From contig NZ_CP143867.1 of the NCBI RefSeq assembly GCF_036416795.1, positions 5,634,001-5,698,000 of the forward strand: 64,000 nt of DNA, written 5' to 3'. The position numbers and the translations under genes are program-made. The notes under the pieces were generated by a model that was not told the origin of the DNA, did no database searches, and saw only the letters and a list, made by a program, of their open reading frames with translations. This document shows, one piece after another, positions 26,486-35,577 of the stretch (within the stretch, counting starts at the first letter, position 1; each line of letters starts with the position of its first letter). The DNA comes from Bacteroides sp. MSB163 (GTDB lineage: Bacteria; Bacteroidota; Bacteroidia; Bacteroidales; Bacteroidaceae).

Positions 26486-27298
26486 ATGCGTGTAACTCTA
26501 TTACAGACAGACATCGTTTGGGAAGATAAACAAGAAAATCTCCGCTTGCTCCGGGAAAAGCTGATAAAGCTTCGCGGAGAAGCGGAGATTGTTGTCTTAC
26601 CCGAAACCTTCTCTACCGGTTTCAGTATGGATAGCCGAAGACTGGCTGAGCCGGTATCGGGTGAAACCATTACCCTCCTGCGTCAATGGGCGGTAGAATT
26701 CCAATTCGCCATTACAGGTAGTTATATAGCTTGTGATGAAGAAGCCGATGCAAATAAAAATGCTGTTCCCAGTCCTGATAAGCCTTATTATAACCGTGCT
26801 TTTTTCCTGACTCCCGAAGGAGAAGCTTATTACTACGATAAACGACATCTCTTTCGTATGGGCCAGGAAACGGAGCATTTTACAGCCGGTAACCAGCGGC
26901 TTGTTATCTCTTACCGGGGGTGGAATATACTGTTGTTAGTCTGCTACGACCTTCGCTTCCCGGTATGGAGCCGGAACGTAAATAATGAATATGATCTTCT
27001 GATATACGTTGCCAACTGGCCTGTTCCCCGCCGCCGGGTATGGGACATTCTGTTACAAGCCCGTGCACTCGAAAATATCAGTTATGTTTGCGGTGTCAAC
27101 CGTATCGGTACGGATGGAAATCAAATGCTATATAATGGCGGCAGCGTCATTTATTCACCAAAGGGCGATTTGCTTGCCAGCGTACCCGACCATGAAGAAG
27201 GAACCGCCACCGCAACTCTCGACCTCTCTGTCCTGAGAGATTTCAGACAAAAATTCCCCGCATGGAAAGACGCTGAATGTTTCCTAATTAAGAATTAA
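26486..27298 (+). CDS. Nitrilase-family amidohydrolase (YafV/omega-amidase-like)
   Basis: This 270-residue cytosolic enzyme carries the nitrilase superfamily triad: Glu in VVLPETFSTGFS near residue 40, Lys in YYDKRHLFRMG near 120, and Cys in LLVCYDLRFPVWS near 155. The pattern after the Cys and the sequence PETFSTGF match the YafV/omega-amidase branch, which removes ammonia from 2-oxoglutaramate or 2-oxosuccinamate-type waste products. The length is normal. It begins 58 bases after the hairpin block, which could affect its expression. Confidence 0.9.
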   Translation: MRVTLLQTDIVWEDKQENLRLLREKLIKLRGEAEIVVLPETFSTGFSMDSRRLAEPVSGETITLLRQWAVEFQFAITGSYIACDEEADANKNAVPSPDKPYYNRAFFLTPEGEAYYYDKRHLFRMGQETEHFTAGNQRLVISYRGWNILLLVCYDLRFPVWSRNVNNEYDLLIYVANWPVPRRRVWDILLQARALENISYVCGVNRIGTDGNQMLYNGGSVIYSPKGDLLASVPDHEEGTATATLDLSVLRDFRQKFPAWKDAECFLIKN

Positions 27299-27318
27299 TA
27301 ATTAACAATTAAAGCACT

Positions 27319-30300
27319 ATGGAACGAATGAAAGCTAAACACCGCATAGCTGACAGGTTATTCTTTCTGTTATTGACCATCTTAGTTTTTTCCTCTTGCG
27401 CAAACAGCAAAAAGGATATTATTCCTTCTGCCGAGTATGCACCTTTTGTGAATGCATATACGGGAGGAGTTATCTCGCAAACTTCGAACATACGTATAGA
27501 ACTGACGCAAGATCAGCCTATGGTAGATTTGAACAATGAACTGAAAGAAAATCCGTTTAGCTTCTCCCCGTCCCTGAAAGGTAAAGCGTATTGGATCAGC
27601 AACAATACAATTGAATTCGTTCCTGAACCAGGAACTTTAAAGCCGGGAGAATTCTATGAAGGTACGTTCCAATTAGGCAGGTTTGTAGAAGTGGACAGTC
27701 GCCTGCAAGAATTCAAATTCTCTTTCAGAGTACAGGAACCCAATTTCACACTGTATATCGAACCACTGACAACCATCGACATAGATAGCCATGGCGACTT
27801 GGTGACATTGAAAGGTGAAGTACGTTTCAGTGATGCCACTCCCAAAGAAGCAGTTGAGAAAATGCTCTCTGCCAAAGGCGGAAACGGGCAAAGCTATCCG
27901 GTCAGTATCACTTCGACAGATCATCCGACGCGTTATCAGTTTGAAATAGCCGGTGTCATTCGCGCAGCGGAAGACTACCAGCTGGAAATCACCGCCAACG
28001 GCAGTCCTGCAGGAATCGACCGTAAACAGACAGAAAACGTACTGATCCCTGCCAAGAATAATTTCCGTTTCCTCTCTGCCAAACGCATTGACGAACCGGA
28101 GAATGGAATTGAAATAGTATTCTCCGATCCTGTTTCTACTACACAAGACCTGAACGGATTGATTGAAATCCCCGAAGTATCATCTTCCATATTTCAAGTG
28201 GAGAATAATAAAGTATATGTTTACTTTGAAGCCAACCAACTGAGCAAACTGACTTTGAATATACACGAAGGAGTGAAAAACAACCGGGATAAATCGCTCG
28301 GAACATCACACTCCATCGCATTCAGCGAACTGAATCTGAAACCACAAGTGAGCATGTCTACATCAGCCGCTATCCTGCCCGACTCCAAAAGTTTGATCAT
28401 CCCTTTCCGGGCAGTCAATCTCTATGCGGTAGATTTAAGTGTAATCCGTATTTTTGAAAACAATGTACTGATGTTCATGCAGACCAATACGCTCTCATCC
28501 GCCAGTGAACTGCGCCGTTCCGGACGATTGGTTTATCAGAACACATTGTGGCTGAGCAAGGACAGTACAAAAGACGTGCACCGATGGGAAGATTATTCGA
28601 TAGACCTTGCCGAACTGATTCGGCAAGAACCGGGTGCTATCTACCGTGTCATACTTTCTTTCCGGCAAGAATACTCAGCCTATCCTTGCAGCGGAACAGA
28701 AAAACAAGAGATGAGCTTTACAGACAATACTGCTTCAGAGGGATTGACGAAAGTCAGCGGAAGTAGTACTTTCGAAGAAAATGAAGCTGAATGGGATACA
28801 CCGGAAACTTATTTCTACTACAATGGTAATGTAAAGATGGACTGGAGCCAGTATAACTGGCGGGAACGCAATAATCCTTGCCATGCCTCCTACTATATGG
28901 ACTCTGACCGGGCAGCATCGTGCAACGTATTTGCCTCCAATGTAGGAATGATTGTAAAACGGAATTCACTGAACAAGCTGTGGATTGCCGTAAGCAACAT
29001 CTTGGATACCAAACCGATGGAGAAAGCGAAAGTGACTGTTTACAACTTCCAGTTGCAAGCCATCGGAACCGGTGAAACCAATAGTGAAGGATTTACAGAA
29101 ATCACTCCGAAAGGTGTTCCTTTCATTGTGGTGGCCGAAGTAGAGAAACAGAAAGCTTATGTTCGTGTGGCAGATGGTGAAGAACAATCTGTCAGCCGGT
29201 TCGATGTAGGCGGAAAAGATATTCAGAAAGGATTGAAGGGGTTCGTCTATGGCGAAAGAGGGGTATGGCGACCGGGAGATACGCTGCATGTAAGCTTTAT
29301 TATGGAAGACCGTGAAAAAAGAATTCCGGATAAACACCCTGTAGCATTGGAATTGTATAATCCGAGAGGACAATTCTATACCAAAATGATTTCCACGCAA
29401 GGTGTAAATGGTTTCTACACATTTGACCTGCCGACACGTCCGGAAGACCCAACGGGATTATGGAACGCTTACGTCAAAGTAGGTGGAACCGCTTTCCACA
29501 AAAGCCTTCGCATAGAAACTGTGAAACCAAACCTCCTGAAAATTAATCTGAAACTACCGGAGAAAGTAATCCAGGCTTCTACCAAAGAAATGCCGGTAAT
29601 GCTTACTTCCACATGGCTGACAGGCGCCACCGCTTCACGGTTGAAAACCAAAGTGGAAATGTCCCTGTCAAAAGTAAATACGCAATTCAAGAACTACGGG
29701 CAATACATATTCAATAATCCGGCTACCGAATTTACAACTGTAAAAAATGATGTATTCGACGGAATGCTGGATGCGGAAGGAAAAACTAACTTTATGTTGA
29801 AACTTCCGGCTGCCACCAATGCCCCGGGAATGCTGAATGCAATCTTAACCAGCCGTGTATTCGAACCGGGAGGAGACGCCAGTATTTACACGCAAAGCAT
29901 TCCATTCTCTCCATTCTCATCTTATGTAGGTATTAATCTGAACCAGCCGAAAGGAAAATACATCGAGACCGACCAGGATCATGTATTCGATATTGTCACC
30001 GTAAATGCGGAAGGACAATTAGTGAACCGCTCCAATTTGGAATATAAGATTTACCGTATCTCCTGGAGCTGGTGGTGGGAGAACCGGGACGAATCATTCG
30101 GAACTTATGTCAACAGTAGTTCCATCACTCCCGTAGCCAGTGGTAATATACAGACTACAGGCGGAAAGGCAACCTTTAAATTCCGGGTAAACTATCCGGA
30201 CTGGGGACGTTACCTGGTTTATGTAAAGGATAAGGAAAGTGGGCATGCCACCGGCGGAACTGTTTATATAGACTGGCCGGATTGGCGCGGACGTTCAAGC

Positions 30301-32937
30301 AAGACGGACCCCAGCGGCATTAAAATGCTCGCTTTCTCTCTGGATAAAGACTCGTATGAAATAGGTGAAACGGCAACAGCCATCATTCCTGCCGCTGCGG
30401 GAGGACGTGCACTGGTGGCCCTGGAAAACGGTTCAACCGTTCTACAACGTGAATGGATTGAAGTTTCCAACAACGGAGACACAAAATATTCTTTCAAAGT
30501 GACTCCGGAAATGGCTCCGAACGTTTACCTGCACATCAGCCTGTTGCAACCTCATGCACAAACGGTGAACGATTTGCCGATACGTATGTACGGTGTGGTT
30601 CCGGTATTGGTGACTAATAAACAAACTATACTGCAACCGCAAATTAAAATGCCGGAAGTGTTGCGGCCGGAAACGGACTTCACCGTTACCGTCAGCGAAA
30701 AGAACGGCAAGCAGATGACATACACATTGGCCATTGTAGACGACGGATTACTCGACCTGACTAATTTCAAGACTCCCGATCCGTGGAATGAATTCTATGC
30801 ACGCGAAGCATTGGGCATCCGCACCTGGGATATGTATGACGATGTACTCGGAGCATCTGCCGGACGCTACAGCTCATTGTTCAGTACGGGTGGCGACGAG
30901 ACATTGAAACCGGCCGATGCAAAAGCGAACCGCTTCAAGCCGGTAGTGAAATTTATCGGTCCGTTCTATCTGGATAAAGGAAAACAGAAGACGCACACGC
31001 TGAAACTACCGATGTACGTAGGTTCTGTACGTACGATGGTGGTAGCGGGGCAAGACGGAGCTTATGGAAAAGCGGAAAAGACTTCTTTCGTGCGGACACC
31101 ATTGATGTTGTTGTCAACACTGCCCCGTGTGCTGAGCACACAAGAAGAGATTACTGTTCCGGTAAATGTCTTTGCCATGGAGAAGGAAGTGAAGAATGTA
31201 TCGGTATCCATCCAGGCTTCAGGTGGAGGTGTACAAGTGCTCGATCCCAATAAACAATCCATTACTTTCAGTCAACCGGGTGACCAACTCGTTTACTTTA
31301 AAATAAAGACCGGAAATAAAACAGGAAAAGCAACGATACATATCACTGCCAGCGGTGGCAGTCAGCAGGCGAAAGAGACCATTGAAATCGAAGTCCGGAA
31401 TCCGAATCCGGCAGTGACCTTCCGCAACAGCCAATGGGTGGAAAAAGGAGAAAGTGTAACACTTCCTTATGCATTGAATGGTGCTTCTCCGGCAAATACC
31501 CGTATGCTGCTGGAAGTCTCACGTATTCCTTCGGTAGATATCAGCCGCAGGTTCGACTACCTGTATAATTATCAGCATCATTGCACGGAACAACTGACTT
31601 CCAAAGCTCTGCCGCTATTGTTCGTCAGCCAGTTTAAAGCAGTGGATGAGGAAGAAGCTCAAAAGATTAAGGCCAACGTACAGGAAGCGATACGGCAACT
31701 CTACGCACGCCAGCTTCCGAACGGCGGTTTTGTTTACTGGCCGGGAAATGCCAGTGCTGATGAGTGGATTACTTCTTATGCGGGCATGTTCCTTGTATTG
31801 GCGCAGGAGAAAGGCTACGCTGTCAATTCGAATGTACTGAATAAGTGGAAACGCTTCCAACGTGCTGCTGCCCAGAACTGGCGGATGCCGGATCAGGATG
31901 ACAGTTGGGGTTACTGGCAAACGGGAGTGCAACAAGCATACAGATTGTACACACTGGCATTAGCCGGTGCACCTGAACTGGGTGCCATGAACCGGATGAA
32001 AGAACAAGCTAACCTGCCTCTGCAAGCCAAATGGAGACTGGCAGCCGCTTATGCCCTGACAGGTAAGATGAAACCGGCTGAAGAACTGGTATTTAAGGCA
32101 GAAACCACCGTTGCCCCTTATTCCTCACAGAACTACATCTATGGTTCGTATGATCGTGACGAAGCTATGATATTGGAAACTTTACTCCTGATGAACCGCG
32201 ACCAGGCGGCATTGCAACAGGCGAAAAAGGTATCCAAGAATTTGGCCGAAGAGAATTGGTTCAGCACACAATCCACTGCTTTCTCTCTGATGGCGATGGG
32301 ACGCCTGGCTGAGAAGCTTTCAGGTACTTTGGATTTCACCTGGACCTGGAACGGAAAGCAGCAACCCGTAGTGAAATCAGCCAAGGCTGTATTTGCAAAG
32401 GAGCTGTCCACTTCACCGGTTTCGGGTAATATTATAGTAAAGAATGAAGGTAAAGGCGCATTAAGTGTGGACCTCATTACACGCACGCAATTACTTAATG
32501 ATACGTTACCCGCAATATCCAATAACCTCCGCCTGGACGTAAAATATACGGATATGAACGGAGCGACGATATCTATAGATGATATCAAGCAAGGAACAGA
32601 CTTTATGGCAGTCATCACTGTAGGTAATATCAGTGGAAGCACTGCTTACAGCAATTTAGCATTGACACATATCCTGCCGTCAGGTTGGGAAATTTACAAT
32701 GACCGGTTGATGACTCCGGAAGCGACGCTTACCCGTGAGTATACTTACCAGGATATTCGTGACGACCGCGTGCTGACTTACTTCGACTTGCGTCGCAGCG
32801 AACTGAAAAAGTTCACCATAAGACTGCAAGCTACATATGCAGGTAATTTCATTCTGCCGGCTATCCAGTGCGAAGCCATGTATGACGGTTCGGCACAGGC
32901 ACGGACCAAGGCGGGAAGAACGACTGTCAGCCGTTAA
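27319..32937 (+). CDS. Alpha-2-macroglobulin family lipoprotein with thioester motif
   Basis: This 1872-residue protein is the bacterial alpha-2-macroglobulin (YfhM-like) type that traps host or competitor proteases in the periplasm. The N-terminus has a lipoprotein signal (FLLLTILVFSSC) with the lipid Cys near residue 29. An MG2-type block is visible around 675-700 (FVYGERGVWRPGDTLHVSF). The thioester-type motif CTEQ lies at about residue 1422 (NYQHHCTEQLTSKA), followed by the helical toroid domain (GGFVYWPGNASADEWITSYA). The gene is followed after nine bases by pbpC, the standard pairing, in which the two guard and repair peptidoglycan after wall breach. The motif is CTEQ instead of the common CLEQ. 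Confidence 0.95.
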   Translation: MERMKAKHRIADRLFFLLLTILVFSSCANSKKDIIPSAEYAPFVNAYTGGVISQTSNIRIELTQDQPMVDLNNELKENPFSFSPSLKGKAYWISNNTIEFVPEPGTLKPGEFYEGTFQLGRFVEVDSRLQEFKFSFRVQEPNFTLYIEPLTTIDIDSHGDLVTLKGEVRFSDATPKEAVEKMLSAKGGNGQSYPVSITSTDHPTRYQFEIAGVIRAAEDYQLEITANGSPAGIDRKQTENVLIPAKNNFRFLSAKRIDEPENGIEIVFSDPVSTTQDLNGLIEIPEVSSSIFQVENNKVYVYFEANQLSKLTLNIHEGVKNNRDKSLGTSHSIAFSELNLKPQVSMSTSAAILPDSKSLIIPFRAVNLYAVDLSVIRIFENNVLMFMQTNTLSSASELRRSGRLVYQNTLWLSKDSTKDVHRWEDYSIDLAELIRQEPGAIYRVILSFRQEYSAYPCSGTEKQEMSFTDNTASEGLTKVSGSSTFEENEAEWDTPETYFYYNGNVKMDWSQYNWRERNNPCHASYYMDSDRAASCNVFASNVGMIVKRNSLNKLWIAVSNILDTKPMEKAKVTVYNFQLQAIGTGETNSEGFTEITPKGVPFIVVAEVEKQKAYVRVADGEEQSVSRFDVGGKDIQKGLKGFVYGERGVWRPGDTLHVSFIMEDREKRIPDKHPVALELYNPRGQFYTKMISTQGVNGFYTFDLPTRPEDPTGLWNAYVKVGGTAFHKSLRIETVKPNLLKINLKLPEKVIQASTKEMPVMLTSTWLTGATASRLKTKVEMSLSKVNTQFKNYGQYIFNNPATEFTTVKNDVFDGMLDAEGKTNFMLKLPAATNAPGMLNAILTSRVFEPGGDASIYTQSIPFSPFSSYVGINLNQPKGKYIETDQDHVFDIVTVNAEGQLVNRSNLEYKIYRISWSWWWENRDESFGTYVNSSSITPVASGNIQTTGGKATFKFRVNYPDWGRYLVYVKDKESGHATGGTVYIDWPDWRGRSSKTDPSGIKMLAFSLDKDSYEIGETATAIIPAAAGGRALVALENGSTVLQREWIEVSNNGDTKYSFKVTPEMAPNVYLHISLLQPHAQTVNDLPIRMYGVVPVLVTNKQTILQPQIKMPEVLRPETDFTVTVSEKNGKQMTYTLAIVDDGLLDLTNFKTPDPWNEFYAREALGIRTWDMYDDVLGASAGRYSSLFSTGGDETLKPADAKANRFKPVVKFIGPFYLDKGKQKTHTLKLPMYVGSVRTMVVAGQDGAYGKAEKTSFVRTPLMLLSTLPRVLSTQEEITVPVNVFAMEKEVKNVSVSIQASGGGVQVLDPNKQSITFSQPGDQLVYFKIKTGNKTGKATIHITASGGSQQAKETIEIEVRNPNPAVTFRNSQWVEKGESVTLPYALNGASPANTRMLLEVSRIPSVDISRRFDYLYNYQHHCTEQLTSKALPLLFVSQFKAVDEEEAQKIKANVQEAIRQLYARQLPNGGFVYWPGNASADEWITSYAGMFLVLAQEKGYAVNSNVLNKWKRFQRAAAQNWRMPDQDDSWGYWQTGVQQAYRLYTLALAGAPELGAMNRMKEQANLPLQAKWRLAAAYALTGKMKPAEELVFKAETTVAPYSSQNYIYGSYDRDEAMILETLLLMNRDQAALQQAKKVSKNLAEENWFSTQSTAFSLMAMGRLAEKLSGTLDFTWTWNGKQQPVVKSAKAVFAKELSTSPVSGNIIVKNEGKGALSVDLITRTQLLNDTLPAISNNLRLDVKYTDMNGATISIDDIKQGTDFMAVITVGNISGSTAYSNLALTHILPSGWEIYNDRLMTPEATLTREYTYQDIRDDRVLTYFDLRRSELKKFTIRLQATYAGNFILPAIQCEAMYDGSAQARTKAGRTTVSR

Positions 32938-32946
32938 GTTCATTTC

Positions 32947-35292
32947 ATGGGGACTAAGATTATAAAGTACTTCAAACAACTGTCTATCACCAGAAAAGTA
33001 ATACTCATACTTATTACAATTCTGGTGATAGCCTATATCTTTTGCCTCCCCCGGCAACTTTTCCATGTGCCCTACTCCACCGTCGTCACTGACCGGAACG
33101 GTGAATTACTGGGCGCACGCATTGCATCCGACGGCCAATGGCGCTTTCCACCCCGGACCACTACTCCGGAGAAAATAAAGCAATGCCTCATCACTTTCGA
33201 AGACAGGCACTTTTATCACCATTGGGGAGTCAATCCTGTCTCCATTGGTAGAGCCGCCTACCAAAACCTAAAGAATAAGCGCATTGTAAGTGGAGGAAGT
33301 ACCCTCACCATGCAAACGATCCGTCTGGCAAGAAACGAGTCGCGTACCTTTGGAGAAAAGTTCATAGAAATGATCCTGGCCACCCGACTTGAGTTTCGCG
33401 CTTCAAAAGAGAAAATCCTGTCCATGTACATTTCACACGCTCCTTTCGGAGGAAACGTAGTAGGGCTCGATGCCGCTGCCTGGCGATATTTCGGACACCC
33501 CGCTGAAGAACTGTCCTGGGCAGAAGCAGCCATGCTGGCAGTACTTCCAAACGCACCCGCCATGATTCATCTCTCCAAATCACGGCAATTATTACTTAAT
33601 AAAAGAAACCGTCTGCTAAAACAATTATATGCACGAAAGATTATAGATAACTCCACTTACGAACTGGCTATCAGCGAACCACTCCCCGACGAGCCTCATC
33701 CACTCCCCCAAACCGCTCCCCATTTGGTCAGTCGCTTCTATCAGGAACGAAACGGGAAATATTCCGTATCAACCATCGACAAGGGTATTCAAACCCAGAT
33801 AGAGAACGCAGCCGAACGTTGGAGCAATGAATTTAACCGGAGTGATATACGCAATCTGGCAATTCTGGTGATTGATATCCGAACCAATCAGGTTGTGGCT
33901 TATTGCGGCAATGTCAATTTCGAACGGAAGCAAGCTGGTAACCAGGTAGACGTTATTCAGGCACCCAGAAGCACGGGAAGTATTCTGAAACCATTTTTAT
34001 ATTACGCCATGTTGCAGGAAGGCAGTCTGTTGCCTCATACGCTACTGCCCGATATACCAGTTAATATTAATGGCTTTACACCTCAAAACTTCAGTTTGCA
34101 ATTCGAAGGTGCCGTTCCTGCTTCGGAAGCGCTCGCACGTTCATTGAATATCCCGGCAGTGACGATGCTACAAAGATATGGTGTTCCCAAGTTTCATACT
34201 TTCCTGAGGCAAATAGGCTTAAAAACTATCAATCGCCCGGCTTCTCATTATGGTTTATCACTCATTCTGGGCGGTGCGGAGGCTACCCTGTGGGATGTGA
34301 CAAATGCGTATGCTTACATGGGGCGGAGTTTATTGCAGCTTCCACAAACAGAATGTAGTTTGCTGCTTGCGGACGCTGAAGGATCAGGAGAACCAGAAGT
34401 CTTCGCTTCGGGAAAATCGACGGATACTTTCCAACCGGGAGCCGTATGGCAAACCTTCAATGCGTTAACCGAGGTGAATCGTCCCGAAGAAATAGACTGG
34501 AAATCAATCCCCTCCATGCACCCCATTGCCTGGAAGACCGGAACAAGCCACGGATTCCGCGATGCCTGGGCCGTAGGAGTCACTCCTCACTATACCGTAG
34601 GTGTATGGGTAGGAAATGCTACAGGAGAAGGTAAACCTGGTCTTGTAGGAGCACGGACAGCCGGTCCGGTTTTGTTTGATGTATTTGGTCTGCTACCTCC
34701 GACACGGTGGTTCAGGCGTCCGGGAGATGTCTTTGTCAAGGCTGAGATATGCCGGAAATCCGGACACTTGAAGGGTAGGTTTTGCGAAGAAACAGATACT
34801 TTACTGATTCTTCCTGCCGGACTAAAGACAGAAGCTTGCCCTTATCATCACCTTATCACCCTTTCAGCCGATGAAACTCACCGTATCTACGAGAATTGCG
34901 CAAATTTGGAACCAACTATCCAGAAGTCCTGGTTCACTTTGCCACCTGTATGGGAATGGTATTACAAACAGCATCATCCGGAATACAATCCGCTCCCTCC
35001 CTTCAAACCGGGCTGCGGAGAGGATGCATTGCAACCCATGCAATTCATCTATCCACCTATGAATGCCCGTATTGTGTTACCTAAACAAATGGATGGAAGT
35101 CCGGGCTTTCTAACCGCCGAACTGGCCCACGGCAATCCGAGTACCACCATTTTCTGGCACCTTGATAACACTTATCTTACCCAGACACAAGACTTTCATA
35201 AGATCTCACTACAACCCACGCCCGGAAAACATTCACTAACAGCGGTAGACGAAGCAGGAAATACAGTAACCACTACATTTTATATCAATTAA
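32947..35292 (+). CDS. pbpC: Penicillin-binding protein 1C
   Basis: This 781-residue bifunctional peptidoglycan synthase has a membrane anchor at about 18-36, a GT51 glycosyltransferase domain (catalytic Glu in ITFEDRHFYHHWG, and GGSTLTMQTIRLARN), a transpeptidase domain with STGSILK (SxxK), ARSLN and AWKTGTSHGFRDAW (KTG), and the C-terminal BiPBP_C domain (QPTPGKHSLTAVDEAG). It is coupled to the alpha-2-macroglobulin gene nine bases upstream. PBP1C homologues often bind beta-lactams poorly. The protein is complete. Confidence 0.96.
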   Translation: MGTKIIKYFKQLSITRKVILILITILVIAYIFCLPRQLFHVPYSTVVTDRNGELLGARIASDGQWRFPPRTTTPEKIKQCLITFEDRHFYHHWGVNPVSIGRAAYQNLKNKRIVSGGSTLTMQTIRLARNESRTFGEKFIEMILATRLEFRASKEKILSMYISHAPFGGNVVGLDAAAWRYFGHPAEELSWAEAAMLAVLPNAPAMIHLSKSRQLLLNKRNRLLKQLYARKIIDNSTYELAISEPLPDEPHPLPQTAPHLVSRFYQERNGKYSVSTIDKGIQTQIENAAERWSNEFNRSDIRNLAILVIDIRTNQVVAYCGNVNFERKQAGNQVDVIQAPRSTGSILKPFLYYAMLQEGSLLPHTLLPDIPVNINGFTPQNFSLQFEGAVPASEALARSLNIPAVTMLQRYGVPKFHTFLRQIGLKTINRPASHYGLSLILGGAEATLWDVTNAYAYMGRSLLQLPQTECSLLLADAEGSGEPEVFASGKSTDTFQPGAVWQTFNALTEVNRPEEIDWKSIPSMHPIAWKTGTSHGFRDAWAVGVTPHYTVGVWVGNATGEGKPGLVGARTAGPVLFDVFGLLPPTRWFRRPGDVFVKAEICRKSGHLKGRFCEETDTLLILPAGLKTEACPYHHLITLSADETHRIYENCANLEPTIQKSWFTLPPVWEWYYKQHHPEYNPLPPFKPGCGEDALQPMQFIYPPMNARIVLPKQMDGSPGFLTAELAHGNPSTTIFWHLDNTYLTQTQDFHKISLQPTPGKHSLTAVDEAGNTVTTTFYIN

Positions 35293-35577
35293 GATTATCT
35301 GTTGATGAAACCGGTCAGTGTACCCATCCCTCCCTCGAACAGGTGATGTTTTTGTACAAAAAGATTCCATTTTAGTCTTTTTAATGAAAATACCTAAAAG
35401 AAGTGAGTGCATAGTTACCAAAAAGTGGCTACATTTGTATCCCGAAACAGTGTCAGAAGAAAACACCTTGTTCCAAAAGACAACCCCGACACTAGAATTA
35501 GTGAACATTGTTTTTTGTATATTTGTTAAATCTTAGAAGCGACAAGCTTTAATCAATTTATTAATACCAATTAAGTT
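35293..35577 (+). promoter_or_regulatory. Intergenic region with promoter of the NagB-LmbE gene
   Basis: No gene is seen in these 285 bases. TATATTTG (35518-35525) matches TAnnTTTG and lies 52 bases before the start at 35578. A second match, TACATTTG (35430-35437), lies further upstream. Neither has a clear -33 partner. Confidence 0.5.
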